From the NCBI GenBank assembly GCA_002937855.1, contig PTKS01000006.1:1-64000 (forward strand): DNA of 64,000 nucleotides. The letters run 5' to 3'. The DNA comes from Alphaproteobacteria bacterium MarineAlpha5_Bin12. GTDB lineage: Bacteria > Pseudomonadota > Alphaproteobacteria > HIMB59 > GCA-002718135. Both the position numbers and the translations under genes were made by a program. Below the pieces are notes generated by a model. That model did no database searches. It was given only the letters and a program-made list of their open reading frames with translations, and was not told the origin of the DNA. Of this stretch, positions 20,844-32,109 are shown one piece after another (the first letter of the stretch is position 1; each line of letters starts with the position of its first letter).

Positions 20844-21548
20844 ATGTTTAATTTTGTTAAAGGTATAAAAAAAATTTTACTTTTACAGAGAAATGAATAT
20901 CAGAGTAATTCTAGCAAATTCTTAAGAAAACTATTTGGCAGAGAGTTACACACTAGGTTCTTTATAAATTTTACAAATAATAATCTACAGAAAATCAATA
21001 ATCATTTTTATAAAGATATGAAAAATGAATTTGATAAAATTAAATTTTTTTTACCTAAAAAAGCTTACAATATTTTAGATATTGGTTGCGGCATTGGAGC
21101 AATAAATATTTTTTTAAACAATCATTACGATAATTTACCTAATTTTCATTTATTGGATAAAAATTTTGTTTCTAATAAAATTATATACGGTTTTAAAAAA
21201 ATTAAAACCGAAGGATATAATAATTTATTAACAACAAAACATTTTTTAGAAGCTAACAATATTAAAAAAGATAAAATTAATATTTATGATGTTGATAGGG
21301 ATGAATTAATTGATTTAAAATATGATTTAGTTATCTCACTTGTTTCGTGGGGATATCATTATCCTCTGGAAACTTACATTGATTATTTAAAAAAAAATGC
21401 AACAAACAAAACAATATTTATTTTTGATATTGCTGCGGAATATATTTCTATAGAAGATGTAAAAAAATATTTTAATAAAATAGAGATTATTAATAGGTAT
21501 CAAAAGAAGCATCAACAAATAAGATTATTTTGCAGTGAAATAAAATAG
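20844..21548 (+). CDS. Putative SAM-dependent methyltransferase
   Basis: Motif I ILDIGCGIGAINIFL, then YDLVISLVSWGYHYPLE. Confidence 0.75.
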   Translation: MFNFVKGIKKILLLQRNEYQSNSSKFLRKLFGRELHTRFFINFTNNNLQKINNHFYKDMKNEFDKIKFFLPKKAYNILDIGCGIGAINIFLNNHYDNLPNFHLLDKNFVSNKIIYGFKKIKTEGYNNLLTTKHFLEANNIKKDKINIYDVDRDELIDLKYDLVISLVSWGYHYPLETYIDYLKKNATNKTIFIFDIAAEYISIEDVKKYFNKIEIINRYQKKHQQIRLFCSEIK

Positions 21549-21549
21549 T

Positions 21550-23139
21550 TTATAATGAAGCTAATAAAAGTTTTTTTGTGTAATCATTTTTAGGATTATT
21601 TATTATTTCATCTTTTTTTCCTATCTCAATTATTTGACCATCTTTCATAACAATTATTTCATCTGATACAGCTTTTATAACTTTTAAATCATGACTGATG
21701 AAAATGTATGTAAGATTATTTTTTTCTTGAAGTGAATTTAATAAATCTAAAATTTGTGTTTGAATACTTACGTCAAGAGCTGATGTTGGTTCATCAAATA
21801 TTATTAACTTTGGTTTTAAAACTAGGGCTCTTGCAATAGCTATTCTTTGTCTTTGGCCACCAGAAAATTCATGTGGATAACGGTTTTTTATATAATCATA
21901 ATTTAAACCAACATCTTGACATGTAAAATACACTATTGAATCTTTGCTTTCTTCAGAGAGTTCTTTCTGGTGAATATCCAGACCTTCTTTAATTATTTGT
22001 TCAATAGTCATTCTTGGACTAAGAGAGCTAAAGGGATCTTGAAAAACAATTTGCATTTCTTTTCTCAATTTTCTTAATTTGTTTTTGTTAACTGAGGAAA
22101 TATCTAAATTTTTAAATTCAATTTCTCCATTAAATTTTATTAATCTTAATAAAGCTAGAACCAAAGTAGTTTTACCTGAACCTGACTCACCTACTATTCC
22201 CAGTGTTTGATTTTCTTTCAAACTAAAGCTTATTTCATTTACAGCTTTAACATAACTTATTGTTCTTCTTAGAATTCCCTTTTTAATTGGATACCAAACT
22301 CTTAAATCTTTAATCTTTAATATATCGTATGCATTATTTTGATCTATGTAATTCTTTTGTTTTGCTTGAGCACTAATTAATTCTTTAGTATATTTATGTT
22401 TTGGATTTTTAAAAATTTCATTTATTTCATTTTGTTCAACAATTTCTCCATCTTTCATTATACAAACATAATCAGCCATCTTTCTTACAACAGCTAAATT
22501 ATGACTTATGAATAACATTGCCATTTTCATCTCTTTTTGAATTGTCTTTAACAAATTAAGAATTTGATCTTGAATGGTAACATCTAAAGCTGTTGTGGGT
22601 TCATCAGCTATCAAAATTTTTGGCTTATTCGCAATGCTCATAGCTATCATTACTCTTTGTCTTTGACCCCCCGAAAGCTCATGAGGTAAAGATTTTAATC
22701 TGCCTGTTAATTCCTCTAGGCCAACCTGTTGAAGTAATTTCATAATTATAAAACTTGCTTCTTTGGATGTTACTTTATTATGTAACATTAATATTTCAGT
22801 TATTTGTTTTTCAATTGTATGTAAAGGGTTGAGACTTGTCATTGGTTCTTGAAAAATAGATGTTATATATTTTCCTCTGATTTTGCGAATATCATTTTCA
22901 TCAAGTTTTAAAAGATTTTCACTATTAAATATTATCTCTCCTTCATTGTGAAAAGCATTTGGAGGTAGTAATTTAAGAATACTTAATGCTGTAACTGATT
23001 TACCAGAACCAGATTCTCCTACAAGCGCAGTTGTTTTACCCTCTTCAATTGCAAAGTTTATTCCTTTCACAGCAGTATTTTTTATATTTTGGGAATTAAA
23101 CCCAATATGTAAATTTTTTATTTCAAGTATATTATTCAT
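21550..23139 (-). CDS. yejF: Microcin C/oligopeptide-type ABC transporter, double ATP-binding protein (YejF-like)
   Basis: Two ABC domains: GESGSGKS/LSGGQRQRVMIAMSIA and GESGSGKT/FSGGQRQRIAIARAL. Confidence 0.9.
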   Translation of the reverse strand: MNNILEIKNLHIGFNSQNIKNTAVKGINFAIEEGKTTALVGESGSGKSVTALSILKLLPPNAFHNEGEIIFNSENLLKLDENDIRKIRGKYITSIFQEPMTSLNPLHTIEKQITEILMLHNKVTSKEASFIIMKLLQQVGLEELTGRLKSLPHELSGGQRQRVMIAMSIANKPKILIADEPTTALDVTIQDQILNLLKTIQKEMKMAMLFISHNLAVVRKMADYVCIMKDGEIVEQNEINEIFKNPKHKYTKELISAQAKQKNYIDQNNAYDILKIKDLRVWYPIKKGILRRTISYVKAVNEISFSLKENQTLGIVGESGSGKTTLVLALLRLIKFNGEIEFKNLDISSVNKNKLRKLRKEMQIVFQDPFSSLSPRMTIEQIIKEGLDIHQKELSEESKDSIVYFTCQDVGLNYDYIKNRYPHEFSGGQRQRIAIARALVLKPKLIIFDEPTSALDVSIQTQILDLLNSLQEKNNLTYIFISHDLKVIKAVSDEIIVMKDGQIIEIGKKDEIINNPKNDYTKKLLLASL

Positions 23140-24170
23140 TTATTTACAAATGTTTTTCTCGGATCTAGCGAATCTCTTATAGCTTCACCAGTAAAAACTA
23201 ATAAACTTAACATTATTGCTAGAGTAAAAAAACTTGTTAATCCAAGCCACGGAGCTTGTAAATTATTTCTTCCTTGATTAACCATTTCTCCTAATGAAGC
23301 TGAACCTGGAGGTAATCCAAAACCTAAAAAATCCAAACCCGATAATGCTGTTACAGATGCACTTAAACTAAAAGGTAAAAAAGTAATTGTAGCTACAGTT
23401 GCGTTTGGTAGCAAGTGTCTAAAGATAATTGTTATATTAGAGACTCCTAATGCGCGAGCCGCTCTCACATAATCAAAATTTCTTGCTCTTAAAAATTCAG
23501 CTCTAACAACTCCGACATACCCCATCCAACTAAATAAAAGAAGAATTAAAAGTAACCACCAGAAATTAGGTTGAACCACACTAGCAAGAATAATTAAAAC
23601 ATATAATGTTGGTATTGCTGACCAAATCTCCATAAATCGTTGAAAAATTAAATCAATATTTCCACCAAAATAACCCTGGATAGCACCTGCTGTTACTCCA
23701 AAAATCATTGAAAAAAATGTAAGAGTTAATCCAAATAAAACAGAGATTCGAAATCCATATATTAATCTTGCTAACACATCTCTTGCTTGATCATCTGTAC
23801 CTAACCAATTTTTTGCACTTGGAGGTGATGGTACGGGAATTTCCAAATCTCTAATTATGGTATCAAACGAGTAAGGTATAATTGGCCAAACCATCCAACC
23901 TTTTTCATTTATCAAATTCTTTACATATGGGTCTCTGTAATCTGCCTCAGTTTCAAAATCTCCATTAAAATATGTTTCTTGATAAGTCTTAAATATTGGA
24001 AATAATATTTTGTTTTCATATTTTATTATTAGAGGTTTGTCATTAGCTATAAAATCTGCAAATAATGAAAGTATAAGAAGCAAAATAAATATCCAAAAAG
24101 AATAAAAACCTCTTCTGTTAGAATTAAAATTTTTTAATCTTCTTCTATTTAATGGAGATAATTTAATCAT
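23136..24170 (-). CDS. yejE: ABC transporter permease (YejE-like)
   Basis: LGTDDQARDVLARLIYGFRISVLFGL, EAA loop RAARALGVSNITIIFRHLLPN. Confidence 0.9.
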   Translation of the reverse strand: MIKLSPLNRRRLKNFNSNRRGFYSFWIFILLLILSLFADFIANDKPLIIKYENKILFPIFKTYQETYFNGDFETEADYRDPYVKNLINEKGWMVWPIIPYSFDTIIRDLEIPVPSPPSAKNWLGTDDQARDVLARLIYGFRISVLFGLTLTFFSMIFGVTAGAIQGYFGGNIDLIFQRFMEIWSAIPTLYVLIILASVVQPNFWWLLLILLLFSWMGYVGVVRAEFLRARNFDYVRAARALGVSNITIIFRHLLPNATVATITFLPFSLSASVTALSGLDFLGFGLPPGSASLGEMVNQGRNNLQAPWLGLTSFFTLAIMLSLLVFTGEAIRDSLDPRKTFVNK

Positions 24171-25271
24171 TTATGTATCTCTTGATTCAAAGTCTATTCT
24201 GGGATCTACTATTGAATACATTACATCTCCTAGTATCCCCATAATTAATCCAAGTAATGAAAAAAAATATAATGTAGCAAAAATAACAGGATAATCTCTT
24301 GTTAATGCAGCTTCATATCCTAATAATCCCAAACCATCTAAAGAAAATATGACTTCTATAAATAGAGAACTTGAAAATAAAATTCCAATAAATGCTGATG
24401 GGAAGCCAGCAATAACTATAAGCATAGCATTTCTAAATACATGACCATATAAAACTTTATTTTCTGAAAGTCCTTTTGATCTTGCAGTAATAACATACTG
24501 TTGGTTAATCTGATCAAGAAAAGAATTTTTAGTTAATAATGTCAAGCCAGCAAAACCACTTACAACCATCGCAATTAGAGGAAGAGTTAAATGCCAAAAA
24601 TAATCTAAAATTTGTTGAAAAAAACTTAAATCATTGAAATTGTCTGATGTTAATCCCCTAAGTGGAAAAAAATCATAATATCTTCCTCCTGCAAAAAAAA
24701 CTATAAGTATTACTGCAAATAAGAAATTTGGAATTGCATAACCTATAGTTATAATAGTACTTGAAGTTATGTCAAAACGACTCCCGTCTTTAATCGCTTT
24801 TCTTATACCCAGGGGAATAGAAATTAAATACACTAATAAAGTTGTCCATAGACCCAATGAAATTGAAACAGGCATTTTATCTAATACAAGTTCTATAACT
24901 TTACGATCTCTAAAAAAACTTTCACCAAAATCAAATGTTAAATAATCTTTAATCATATTAAAAAAACGAATATGAGCTGGCTTATCTAGTCCATACATAA
25001 CCTCTATTTCTCTTATAATATCAGGATCTAAACCTTGTCCTCCTCTATATTTACCATCATTGCTTGATTCTAAGTTTAAATTATTTAATGCCTCACTTTC
25101 ATCGCTTCCAGAAAATCTTGCAGTAGATTCTACTGCTGTTCCTGTCATTTCAGCAATCATTTGTTCAACTGGGCCTCCAGGAACAATTTGCACAACTGCA
25201 AAATTTAAAATCATGATACCAAATAAAGTAGGAATGACTAGTAGTAGTCTTCTAATTATATACGCAGTCAT
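24171..25271 (-). CDS. yejB: ABC transporter permease (YejB-like)
   Basis: [61 protein letters not shown]. Confidence 0.9.
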   Translation of the reverse strand: MTAYIIRRLLLVIPTLFGIMILNFAVVQIVPGGPVEQMIAEMTGTAVESTARFSGSDESEALNNLNLESSNDGKYRGGQGLDPDIIREIEVMYGLDKPAHIRFFNMIKDYLTFDFGESFFRDRKVIELVLDKMPVSISLGLWTTLLVYLISIPLGIRKAIKDGSRFDITSSTIITIGYAIPNFLFAVILIVFFAGGRYYDFFPLRGLTSDNFNDLSFFQQILDYFWHLTLPLIAMVVSGFAGLTLLTKNSFLDQINQQYVITARSKGLSENKVLYGHVFRNAMLIVIAGFPSAFIGILFSSSLFIEVIFSLDGLGLLGYEAALTRDYPVIFATLYFFSLLGLIMGILGDVMYSIVDPRIDFESRDT

Positions 25272-25300
25272 TTTTTTAAATTCCTAAAAACTTGAAATTA

Positions 25301-27127
25301 TTATTGAATAGATTTTTTTCTTTCATCAATGCTATTAATTTTAGAGTCATCTACCCACCAAGTATCTGTTCCAAGTGAGTATTTTGGTCTTACAAGAGGC
25401 TTATCAAAAATATCCCAATATAAAACTCTATAAGAAGATATATGCCATTGTGGTATTACATAATGATTCCAGAGTAAAATCCGATCTAAGGCTTTTGTAG
25501 CTGTAATTAAACTTTCTCTATCTTTAGCTCCAATAACCTCTTCTATTAGAGAATCAATCAAGGGGTTTTTTATGCCAATAATATTTCTAGATCCATTAGT
25601 ATCTGCAGCATCAGAGCCCCAAAAATTTCTTTGTTCATTTCCAGGCGATAAAGATTGACGAAAAGAATATACAATCATATCAAAGTCAAAATTCTCTAAT
25701 CTTTTTTGATATTGTGAGCTATCAATTGTTCGTACATTTACCGATATTCCTAATTTTTTTAAATTATCTTTAAAAGGTAGGACTATTCTTTCAAAAGCTG
25801 GCGATACAAGAAGAATTTCAAATTCAAATTTTTTATTTGTTTCTTTATTATACAAATTTCCGTCTTTTATTTCATATCCTGCTTTTTTTAACAATTGGGT
25901 AGCTTTTGAAAGTTCTTTTCTTATGTATCCGGTCCCATTAGTTTTTGGAGGTTCATATTGTTTTATAAATACATCTTTTGGAATCTTAAAATTCACATTA
26001 TATTTTTGTAATATTTTGTATTCATTACCTTGAGGTATTCCTGTAGATGCCAACTCAGAATTTTCAAAGAAACTATTTGTTCTTTGATAAGCGTTATAAA
26101 AAAGGTTTGAATTTGTCCACTCAAAATCAAAAGCATATGATAAAGCCTCTCTAACGTTTTTATCTTTGAAAAAATTTTTTCTTATATTAAAAGCAAAAGC
26201 TTGCATTCCTTGAGGATTTTCATGTTGAATAAGTTCTTTTATAATTAATTTTTTATCTACTGCATTGATGTCATAACTTGTTGCCCATTCCTTAGAACTA
26301 TTCTCTGAAAAAAAATCTATTTCTCCTGATTTAAAAGCTTCTCGCTCAACACCTCTGTCTTTATAGTATTCATATTTAATTGTTGCAAAATTATCTATTC
26401 CTTTTTTAATTGGCAAATTAATTCCCCAGTAATCATTGTTTATTTCATAAGTAATTGATCTACCAGCGTCAAAAGATTTAATCTTATAAGGTCCGCTTCC
26501 TATTGGAATTTCAAGCGTTGTTTCTTCAAAGTTAGTTTTTTCCCAATAATGCTTTGGTAACACTGGAAGTTGGCCTACAATTAGAGGTAATTCTAAATTT
26601 GTATTACCTTTAAAATTAAATCTTACTTTTAAATCATCTACTTTTATAACCTCTAAAACATCGCCATAATAATATTTATAAAACGGGTGACCTTTTTCCA
26701 TGAGAGTATTAAAAGTCCAAATCACATCCTCTGGTGTTATTTGTTTACCATCATGCCATTTTGCTTCTTTTCTTAAATTAAATGCAACCCACGAGCGGTC
26801 ATTAGGCCATTCAATTGACTCTGCAATAAGACCATATTCAGTAAATGCTTCATCACTTGTTGAAACTGTTAGTGTTTCAAATAAATTACCTATTCCGTCA
26901 GCTGAAGTACCTTTGAGTGTAAAAGGATTAAAAGTATCATAATTTCCAATAGAGCTAAAAATAACCTTACCTCCTTTTGGGGCATTAGGATTAACATAAT
27001 CAAGATTTTCAAAGTTCTTTTTATACTTTGGCTCACCATGCATTGCTATTGCATGTGACTTATTTATTTCAGCAAAAGTAGGGTGAGAAAATAGAACAAA
27101 TAAAATTGATATAATAATTTTATACAT
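25301..27127 (-). CDS. yejA: Extracellular solute-binding protein family 5 (YejA-like)
   Basis: HAIAMHGEPKY, LDYVNPNAPKGGKV, FDFDMIVYSFRQSLSPGNEQRNFWGS, typical YejA. Confidence 0.92.
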   Translation of the reverse strand: MYKIIISILFVLFSHPTFAEINKSHAIAMHGEPKYKKNFENLDYVNPNAPKGGKVIFSSIGNYDTFNPFTLKGTSADGIGNLFETLTVSTSDEAFTEYGLIAESIEWPNDRSWVAFNLRKEAKWHDGKQITPEDVIWTFNTLMEKGHPFYKYYYGDVLEVIKVDDLKVRFNFKGNTNLELPLIVGQLPVLPKHYWEKTNFEETTLEIPIGSGPYKIKSFDAGRSITYEINNDYWGINLPIKKGIDNFATIKYEYYKDRGVEREAFKSGEIDFFSENSSKEWATSYDINAVDKKLIIKELIQHENPQGMQAFAFNIRKNFFKDKNVREALSYAFDFEWTNSNLFYNAYQRTNSFFENSELASTGIPQGNEYKILQKYNVNFKIPKDVFIKQYEPPKTNGTGYIRKELSKATQLLKKAGYEIKDGNLYNKETNKKFEFEILLVSPAFERIVLPFKDNLKKLGISVNVRTIDSSQYQKRLENFDFDMIVYSFRQSLSPGNEQRNFWGSDAADTNGSRNIIGIKNPLIDSLIEEVIGAKDRESLITATKALDRILLWNHYVIPQWHISSYRVLYWDIFDKPLVRPKYSLGTDTWWVDDSKINSIDERKKSIQ

Positions 27128-27220
27128 TGTCTTAAATATAATCTTTTTTCTTAAATAGGTAAATTAAAATTATATATTCAAAATAGATAAAGCTATATTT
27201 CTCATAATACTTATTAATTT

Positions 27221-28000
27221 CTATGAGTTTAATATTTGAATCACTTCTTTATGAATAATTTTTGAAGAAGAGGCCACTATGCTTCCATCGGATTCTAAAT
27301 TGATTTTTTTTCCAAATCTGTCAGAAACACATCCTCCTGCACCTTCAATTACTGGTATCAAAGCCATATAATCATGAACTTTTAGAGTATCTTCTACAAC
27401 AATTTCAATTAGTCCTGATGCTAACATTCCATACATATAACAATCGCCTCCAAAACGATGGTATTTTGTTTTTTTTATTAAACGATCATACACTTTTTTA
27501 AAATTATCATCTTCAAAATATAATCCTGATGTAAAAGCATAACAGTCTTCTAATTTGTCATTTTTTGATGTTCTTATAACTTCACCATTCATTGAAGATT
27601 TTTCATTTATTTTTCCCAACCATCTTTCATTATGTGCTGGGCAATTAATTATACCTAAGATTGGTATATTATTATGCAATAAAGCAATTAATGTACCAAA
27701 GTCTTTATGACCAGCAATATAACTTCTTGTTCCATCAATTGGATCAATCACCCATGTAAATTCACTATTTAAATTTTTATTTTCAAATTCTTCTCCGAGT
27801 ATATTATGATCAGGATATTTATTTGTAATTAAATCTCTTATTTTCATTTCACAATTTCTATCAGCTATAGTTACTGGGGTGTCATCCGATTTTGCATCAA
27901 TTTCAATATTTTTTCTGAAATACTCCATTGTAATTTTTTCTGAATGATCAGCAAGTTGATCAATAAATATTACAAATTCATTAGGACATTTATTTAACAT
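27221..28000 (-). CDS. Inositol monophosphatase/histidinol-phosphatase family
   Basis: GEEF, WVIDPIDGTRSYIAG, KVHDYMALIPVIEGAGG. Confidence 0.9.
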   Translation of the reverse strand: MLNKCPNEFVIFIDQLADHSEKITMEYFRKNIEIDAKSDDTPVTIADRNCEMKIRDLITNKYPDHNILGEEFENKNLNSEFTWVIDPIDGTRSYIAGHKDFGTLIALLHNNIPILGIINCPAHNERWLGKINEKSSMNGEVIRTSKNDKLEDCYAFTSGLYFEDDNFKKVYDRLIKKTKYHRFGGDCYMYGMLASGLIEIVVEDTLKVHDYMALIPVIEGAGGCVSDRFGKKINLESDGSIVASSSKIIHKEVIQILNS

Positions 28001-28015
28001 AATTTATAATTTATT

Positions 28016-28561
28016 TTATGGAAGAGGTGGAGGATTATCTGACTTTTCTCTTAACCACAATACCATATTAGCCCTATCTTCAACTTTTTTTAATCCAGTA
28101 AAATTCATTTTAGTACCTTTTATATAATCTTTAGGTTTATACAAAAATTTTGCAAGATTTTCATAAGTCCATTTATCACCAAAAGTAGCCATTTCACTTG
28201 AATAAGCATAACCATCTAATGTTCCTATTGGTCTATCAATAATTCCGAAAAGATTCGGACCAATTTTGTGTGGCTCACCTTTTTTAAAATTATGACATGC
28301 AGAACATTTACTTGCTAATTTTTCACCCTTTTCTAGAGAAGCGTCTTTCAAAAGAAGAGATATGGGTTCAATATTTGATTTTTCGGTGCTTTCAGCAATT
28401 TCATTAGATGAAACTTCAGTTTCTGGGATTTCTATTTTATAAGCTTGTTCTTCAGGTGTTTTTGGATTAATTATGATATTTCCAATTTTATTAATTATGT
28501 AAATAATAACCAAAGTAAAAATAATCGCAGCAATAATTTTATTAATTTCAAATAAAGACAT
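28016..28561 (-). CDS. Membrane-anchored c-type cytochrome
   Basis: N-terminal TM, CSACH heme motif, GPNLFGIIDRPIG, KMNFTGLK axial Met. Confidence 0.93.
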   Translation of the reverse strand: MSLFEINKIIAAIIFTLVIIYIINKIGNIIINPKTPEEQAYKIEIPETEVSSNEIAESTEKSNIEPISLLLKDASLEKGEKLASKCSACHNFKKGEPHKIGPNLFGIIDRPIGTLDGYAYSSEMATFGDKWTYENLAKFLYKPKDYIKGTKMNFTGLKKVEDRANMVLWLREKSDNPPPLP

Positions 28562-28653
28562 GATAAATATTACTAGAGTATATATAGAATTTTTTTGATA
28601 ATGAAAATAAATCTTTTATTAGTTTACTACTTTTTTACAAATTAATTTCTTCG

Positions 28654-29388
28654 ATGAAGACAATAATAGTAATTCCTGCTCGGATGGCATCAACAAGATT
28701 TCCTAACAAACCTATGGCCATGATAAATAAAAAACCTATGATAGCTCACGTATGGGAAAAGGCAAAAGAAGCAAACTTAGGTAAAGTCTTAGTCGCGTGT
28801 TGCGAAAAAGAAGTTTTTGAGTGTATTCAATCTTTTGGTGGAGAGGCAATTTTAACAGATCCTGAAATTCCTTCCGGAACAGATAGAATATATGCTGCTT
28901 TAGAAAATGATGAAGAATTTGAATTATATGACAGTATAATAAATTTGCAGGGTGATATGCCATTAATTGATACTAAAAGCATTTTGACCGTAAATAAAAT
29001 TTTTTCACAAGGTTATGATATATCTACCTTAGTTACATCTTTTTCTTCAGATAGTGAGAAAGAAAATAAGAACATTACAAAAGCAAAAGTAAAATGGATT
29101 AAAAAAAATAATATTGGAGAGGCTATTGATTTTTATAAAATCAGAAAATCTAATGATGAAGATTTGGTTTATCATCATGTAGGTATTTATTGTTTTTCAC
29201 CTGCTTCCCTTAAAAAATTTATAAATTTAAACCAAACAACTAAAGAAAAAGAATTAAAGCTTGAACAAATGCGTGCGATTGAAAATAATATAACTATTGG
29301 TGTCGGGTATGTTAATAATGTTGCAATAAGTGTAGACACAATAGAAGATTTAGTGCAATTGGAAATGCAAATTAAAAAAAATGAATAA
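28654..29388 (+). CDS. kdsB: 3-deoxy-manno-octulosonate cytidylyltransferase
   Basis: VIPARMASTRFPNKPMAMI, DPEIPSGTDRI, NLQGDMPLI, YHHVGIYCF. Confidence 0.96.
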   Translation: MKTIIVIPARMASTRFPNKPMAMINKKPMIAHVWEKAKEANLGKVLVACCEKEVFECIQSFGGEAILTDPEIPSGTDRIYAALENDEEFELYDSIINLQGDMPLIDTKSILTVNKIFSQGYDISTLVTSFSSDSEKENKNITKAKVKWIKKNNIGEAIDFYKIRKSNDEDLVYHHVGIYCFSPASLKKFINLNQTTKEKELKLEQMRAIENNITIGVGYVNNVAISVDTIEDLVQLEMQIKKNE

Positions 29389-30226
29389 AAATATAAAAAA
29401 TTTTTCTTTTCAAGGTGTATCAGGTGCCTATAGTGAAATAGCTGGAAAGAATATTTATCCTAATGCGGAGTCTATACCTTGCAAAACATTTGAAGAAATG
29501 TTTGAAGTCGTAAGAGAAAATAAAGTAGATCGAGCAATTGTTCCCATAGAGAATTCTTTAGCAGGAAGAGTTGCAGATACACAGAGACTTATACCTGATT
29601 CAGGTTTAAAAATAATAGGTGAGTATTTTCTAGAAATTAAACATTGCTTACTTGCTAGTAAAAATGCTTCAATTAAATCAATTAAAAGAGTTCATAGTCA
29701 CGAGCAAGCTTTGGCACAATGTAGAAATAATTTAATAACTAAAAAAGTTTCTATGATAGTTGCTGCGGATACTGCAGGTGCGGCAAAAGAAATTGCCAAA
29801 CTAAATAATACTGAAGATGCAGCAGTCGCTTCTAAACTTGCTGCTGAGATGTATAGGTTGCAAATTTTACAAGAAAATATTCAAGATTCAGATACAAACC
29901 ATACAAGGTTCGTTATAATGAGTAAAGAACTTAATAAATTTGATATCAAAGAAAAAGATATTATGACAACAATAATATATCAAGTGAGAAGTATTCCTGC
30001 AGCTCTTTACAAATCACTTGGAGGATTTGCTACAAATGGAGTAAATATTACTAAATTAGAGAGTTATATTCACCCTCAGGGATTTGATGTTGCTCAATTT
30101 TATGTAGATATTGAAGGTCATCCTGATACCCCATCTGTTAAATTAGCACTTGATGATTTAAAATTTTATTCAAAAAAATGTGATATAATAGGTGTGTATA
30201 AAGCAGCTAATTTTAGAAAAAAATAA
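29381..30226 (+). CDS. pheA: Prephenate dehydratase
   Basis: FQGVSGAYSEIA, IVPIENSLAGRV, VHSHEQALAQC, NHTRFVIM, ACT domain ITKLESYI. Confidence 0.95.
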   Translation: MNKNIKNFSFQGVSGAYSEIAGKNIYPNAESIPCKTFEEMFEVVRENKVDRAIVPIENSLAGRVADTQRLIPDSGLKIIGEYFLEIKHCLLASKNASIKSIKRVHSHEQALAQCRNNLITKKVSMIVAADTAGAAKEIAKLNNTEDAAVASKLAAEMYRLQILQENIQDSDTNHTRFVIMSKELNKFDIKEKDIMTTIIYQVRSIPAALYKSLGGFATNGVNITKLESYIHPQGFDVAQFYVDIEGHPDTPSVKLALDDLKFYSKKCDIIGVYKAANFRKK

Positions 30227-30283
30227 TTTTATCCACTAAGCTATATAAGTCTTTGTTAAAATTATTCTATATGATGATATATT

Positions 30284-30380
30284 GGTATTGGAAGGCTGAG
30301 TGGGCAAAAAACCTGTTAACCCAGACAGATCCGAAAGGAAGCATCTGTAGCAAAGTTTTTTGGGTCATAATGCCTTCCTT
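30284..30380 (+). ncRNA. ffs: Bacterial small SRP RNA (4.5S)
   Basis: ggaaggctgagtgggc...acctgttaacccagacagatccgaaaggaagcatctgtagc...gggtcataatgccttcc; SRP domain loop motif and 5'/3' pairing ggaaggc/gccttcc. Confidence 0.93.
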
Positions 30381-30414
30381 TATAATTAATAAATGTTTAA
30401 AATAAGTTATTAAA

Positions 30415-32109
30415 ATGGATACTAATAATTACCAAGTTTTAGCTAGAAAATATCGACCTAAAAAATTTTCTGAACTTATTGGTCAAGAAACATTAATTAG
30501 CGTTATAACAAATGCAATTAAATTAAATCGATTAGCACATGCATATCTTTTAACGGGTATCAGGGGCGTGGGAAAAACTACAGCTGCAAGATTAATTGCA
30601 AGGACTATAAACTGTGAGAAATTAACCTCAAATAATTATGAACCATGTGGGAATTGTGATTCTTGTATTTCAATATTAGAAGAAAAAAATATGGATGTGA
30701 TTGAGATGGATGCAGCAAGTAGAACTGGCGTGGACGATGTAAGAGAAATTATTGAAAATGTAAAATATAAACCCACAAACTGTAAGTTTAAAATATATAT
30801 AATTGATGAAGTTCATATGCTTTCAAAAAATGCTTTCAACGCATTATTAAAAACTTTAGAGGAACCTCCACCACATATTAAATTTTTATTTGCAACAACT
30901 GAAGTTCAAAAAATACCAGTTACAATTTTATCTCGCTGTCAGCGATTTGATTTATTTAGGGTAAATAATGAAAAGTTAATTGAACATATTTTACAAATTG
31001 CTGAAAAAGAAAAGATTTTAATTTCTAAAGATGCAGTAGCTTTATTAGTAAGAGCAGCTGATGGCTCTGTAAGAGATGCAATTAGCTTATTAGATCAATC
31101 AAAAAATAACTCTACTGAAAAAATTGAGTCAGATGATATAGTAAAAATGCTTGGTTTGGCGGATAGAGGAAAAATTTATGATCTAATTGATCTAATTTTT
31201 AAGGGAATGGGGCAAGAATCACTTACTTTATTTAAGTCTCTATATTCCCAAGGTGCTGATTGTTTAATTGTCTTTGAAGAAATGCTAAGAATAACACATT
31301 TTTTATCTGAAATTAAAATTCTACCTTCAATTTTAGAGGATCCTTATATCCCAGAATTAGAAAAAAATAAAGGAAGTGAAATGTCTTTAAATTTAACAAT
31401 ATCAACTTTAGGAAGATTTTGGCAAGCGCTTTTTAGGGGTCACCAGGATTTAAAACAATCTTCTTTCCCTTTACAAACAGCGGAAATGATAATTATTAGA
31501 TTAATACATTTATCTAATGTTCCGCCACCATCAGAACTAATTAAAGAAATTAAAAAAGTAGATCAAAATTATGCAAAAGATCAAATAATTAAAAAAAATG
31601 AAGACAATATTTCAAACAAAACAGTTCAAAAAAATCATGATATATTAAATAATTCTGAGTCTGATAGAGAGGATATTACAAAAAAAAACGAAGAGAAAAA
31701 AATTAGATCTTATCGTGAATTTGTAGAAATGTTTAAAAAATATCGTGAACCCATTTTATTTACAAAACTATATAACAATGTGAAAAAAATTTCCTTTGAA
31801 GAAGGAAAAGTAGTTTTAAATTTTGAAGATGTTGATGATGAAAATTTTGCTAGACAAATAAAAACACTTATTTCTAAATGGACTGGAAGAATATGGAATG
31901 TTATTTTATCAGATAATAAAACAGGAAAAACACTTGCTGAAGAAGATGTTATTCGTAAACAAAAATTACTAGAAGAAATAAATAATTATCCTGAAATCAA
32001 AAAAATATTGTCAACTTTTCCAGGATCTAATATTCACTCAATAGAGAAAGAAGGAAATTCTGATAATCAAAAAAATAAGATGAAAATTTTAAAACAGGAG
32101 AAGAAATGA
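30415..32109 (+). CDS. dnaX: DNA polymerase III subunit gamma/tau
   Basis: VLARKYRPKKFSELIGQE, GIRGVGKTTAARL, CGNCDSC zinc site, DEVHMLSKNAFNALLKTLEEPP. Confidence 0.97.
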   Translation: MDTNNYQVLARKYRPKKFSELIGQETLISVITNAIKLNRLAHAYLLTGIRGVGKTTAARLIARTINCEKLTSNNYEPCGNCDSCISILEEKNMDVIEMDAASRTGVDDVREIIENVKYKPTNCKFKIYIIDEVHMLSKNAFNALLKTLEEPPPHIKFLFATTEVQKIPVTILSRCQRFDLFRVNNEKLIEHILQIAEKEKILISKDAVALLVRAADGSVRDAISLLDQSKNNSTEKIESDDIVKMLGLADRGKIYDLIDLIFKGMGQESLTLFKSLYSQGADCLIVFEEMLRITHFLSEIKILPSILEDPYIPELEKNKGSEMSLNLTISTLGRFWQALFRGHQDLKQSSFPLQTAEMIIIRLIHLSNVPPPSELIKEIKKVDQNYAKDQIIKKNEDNISNKTVQKNHDILNNSESDREDITKKNEEKKIRSYREFVEMFKKYREPILFTKLYNNVKKISFEEGKVVLNFEDVDDENFARQIKTLISKWTGRIWNVILSDNKTGKTLAEEDVIRKQKLLEEINNYPEIKKILSTFPGSNIHSIEKEGNSDNQKNKMKILKQEKK

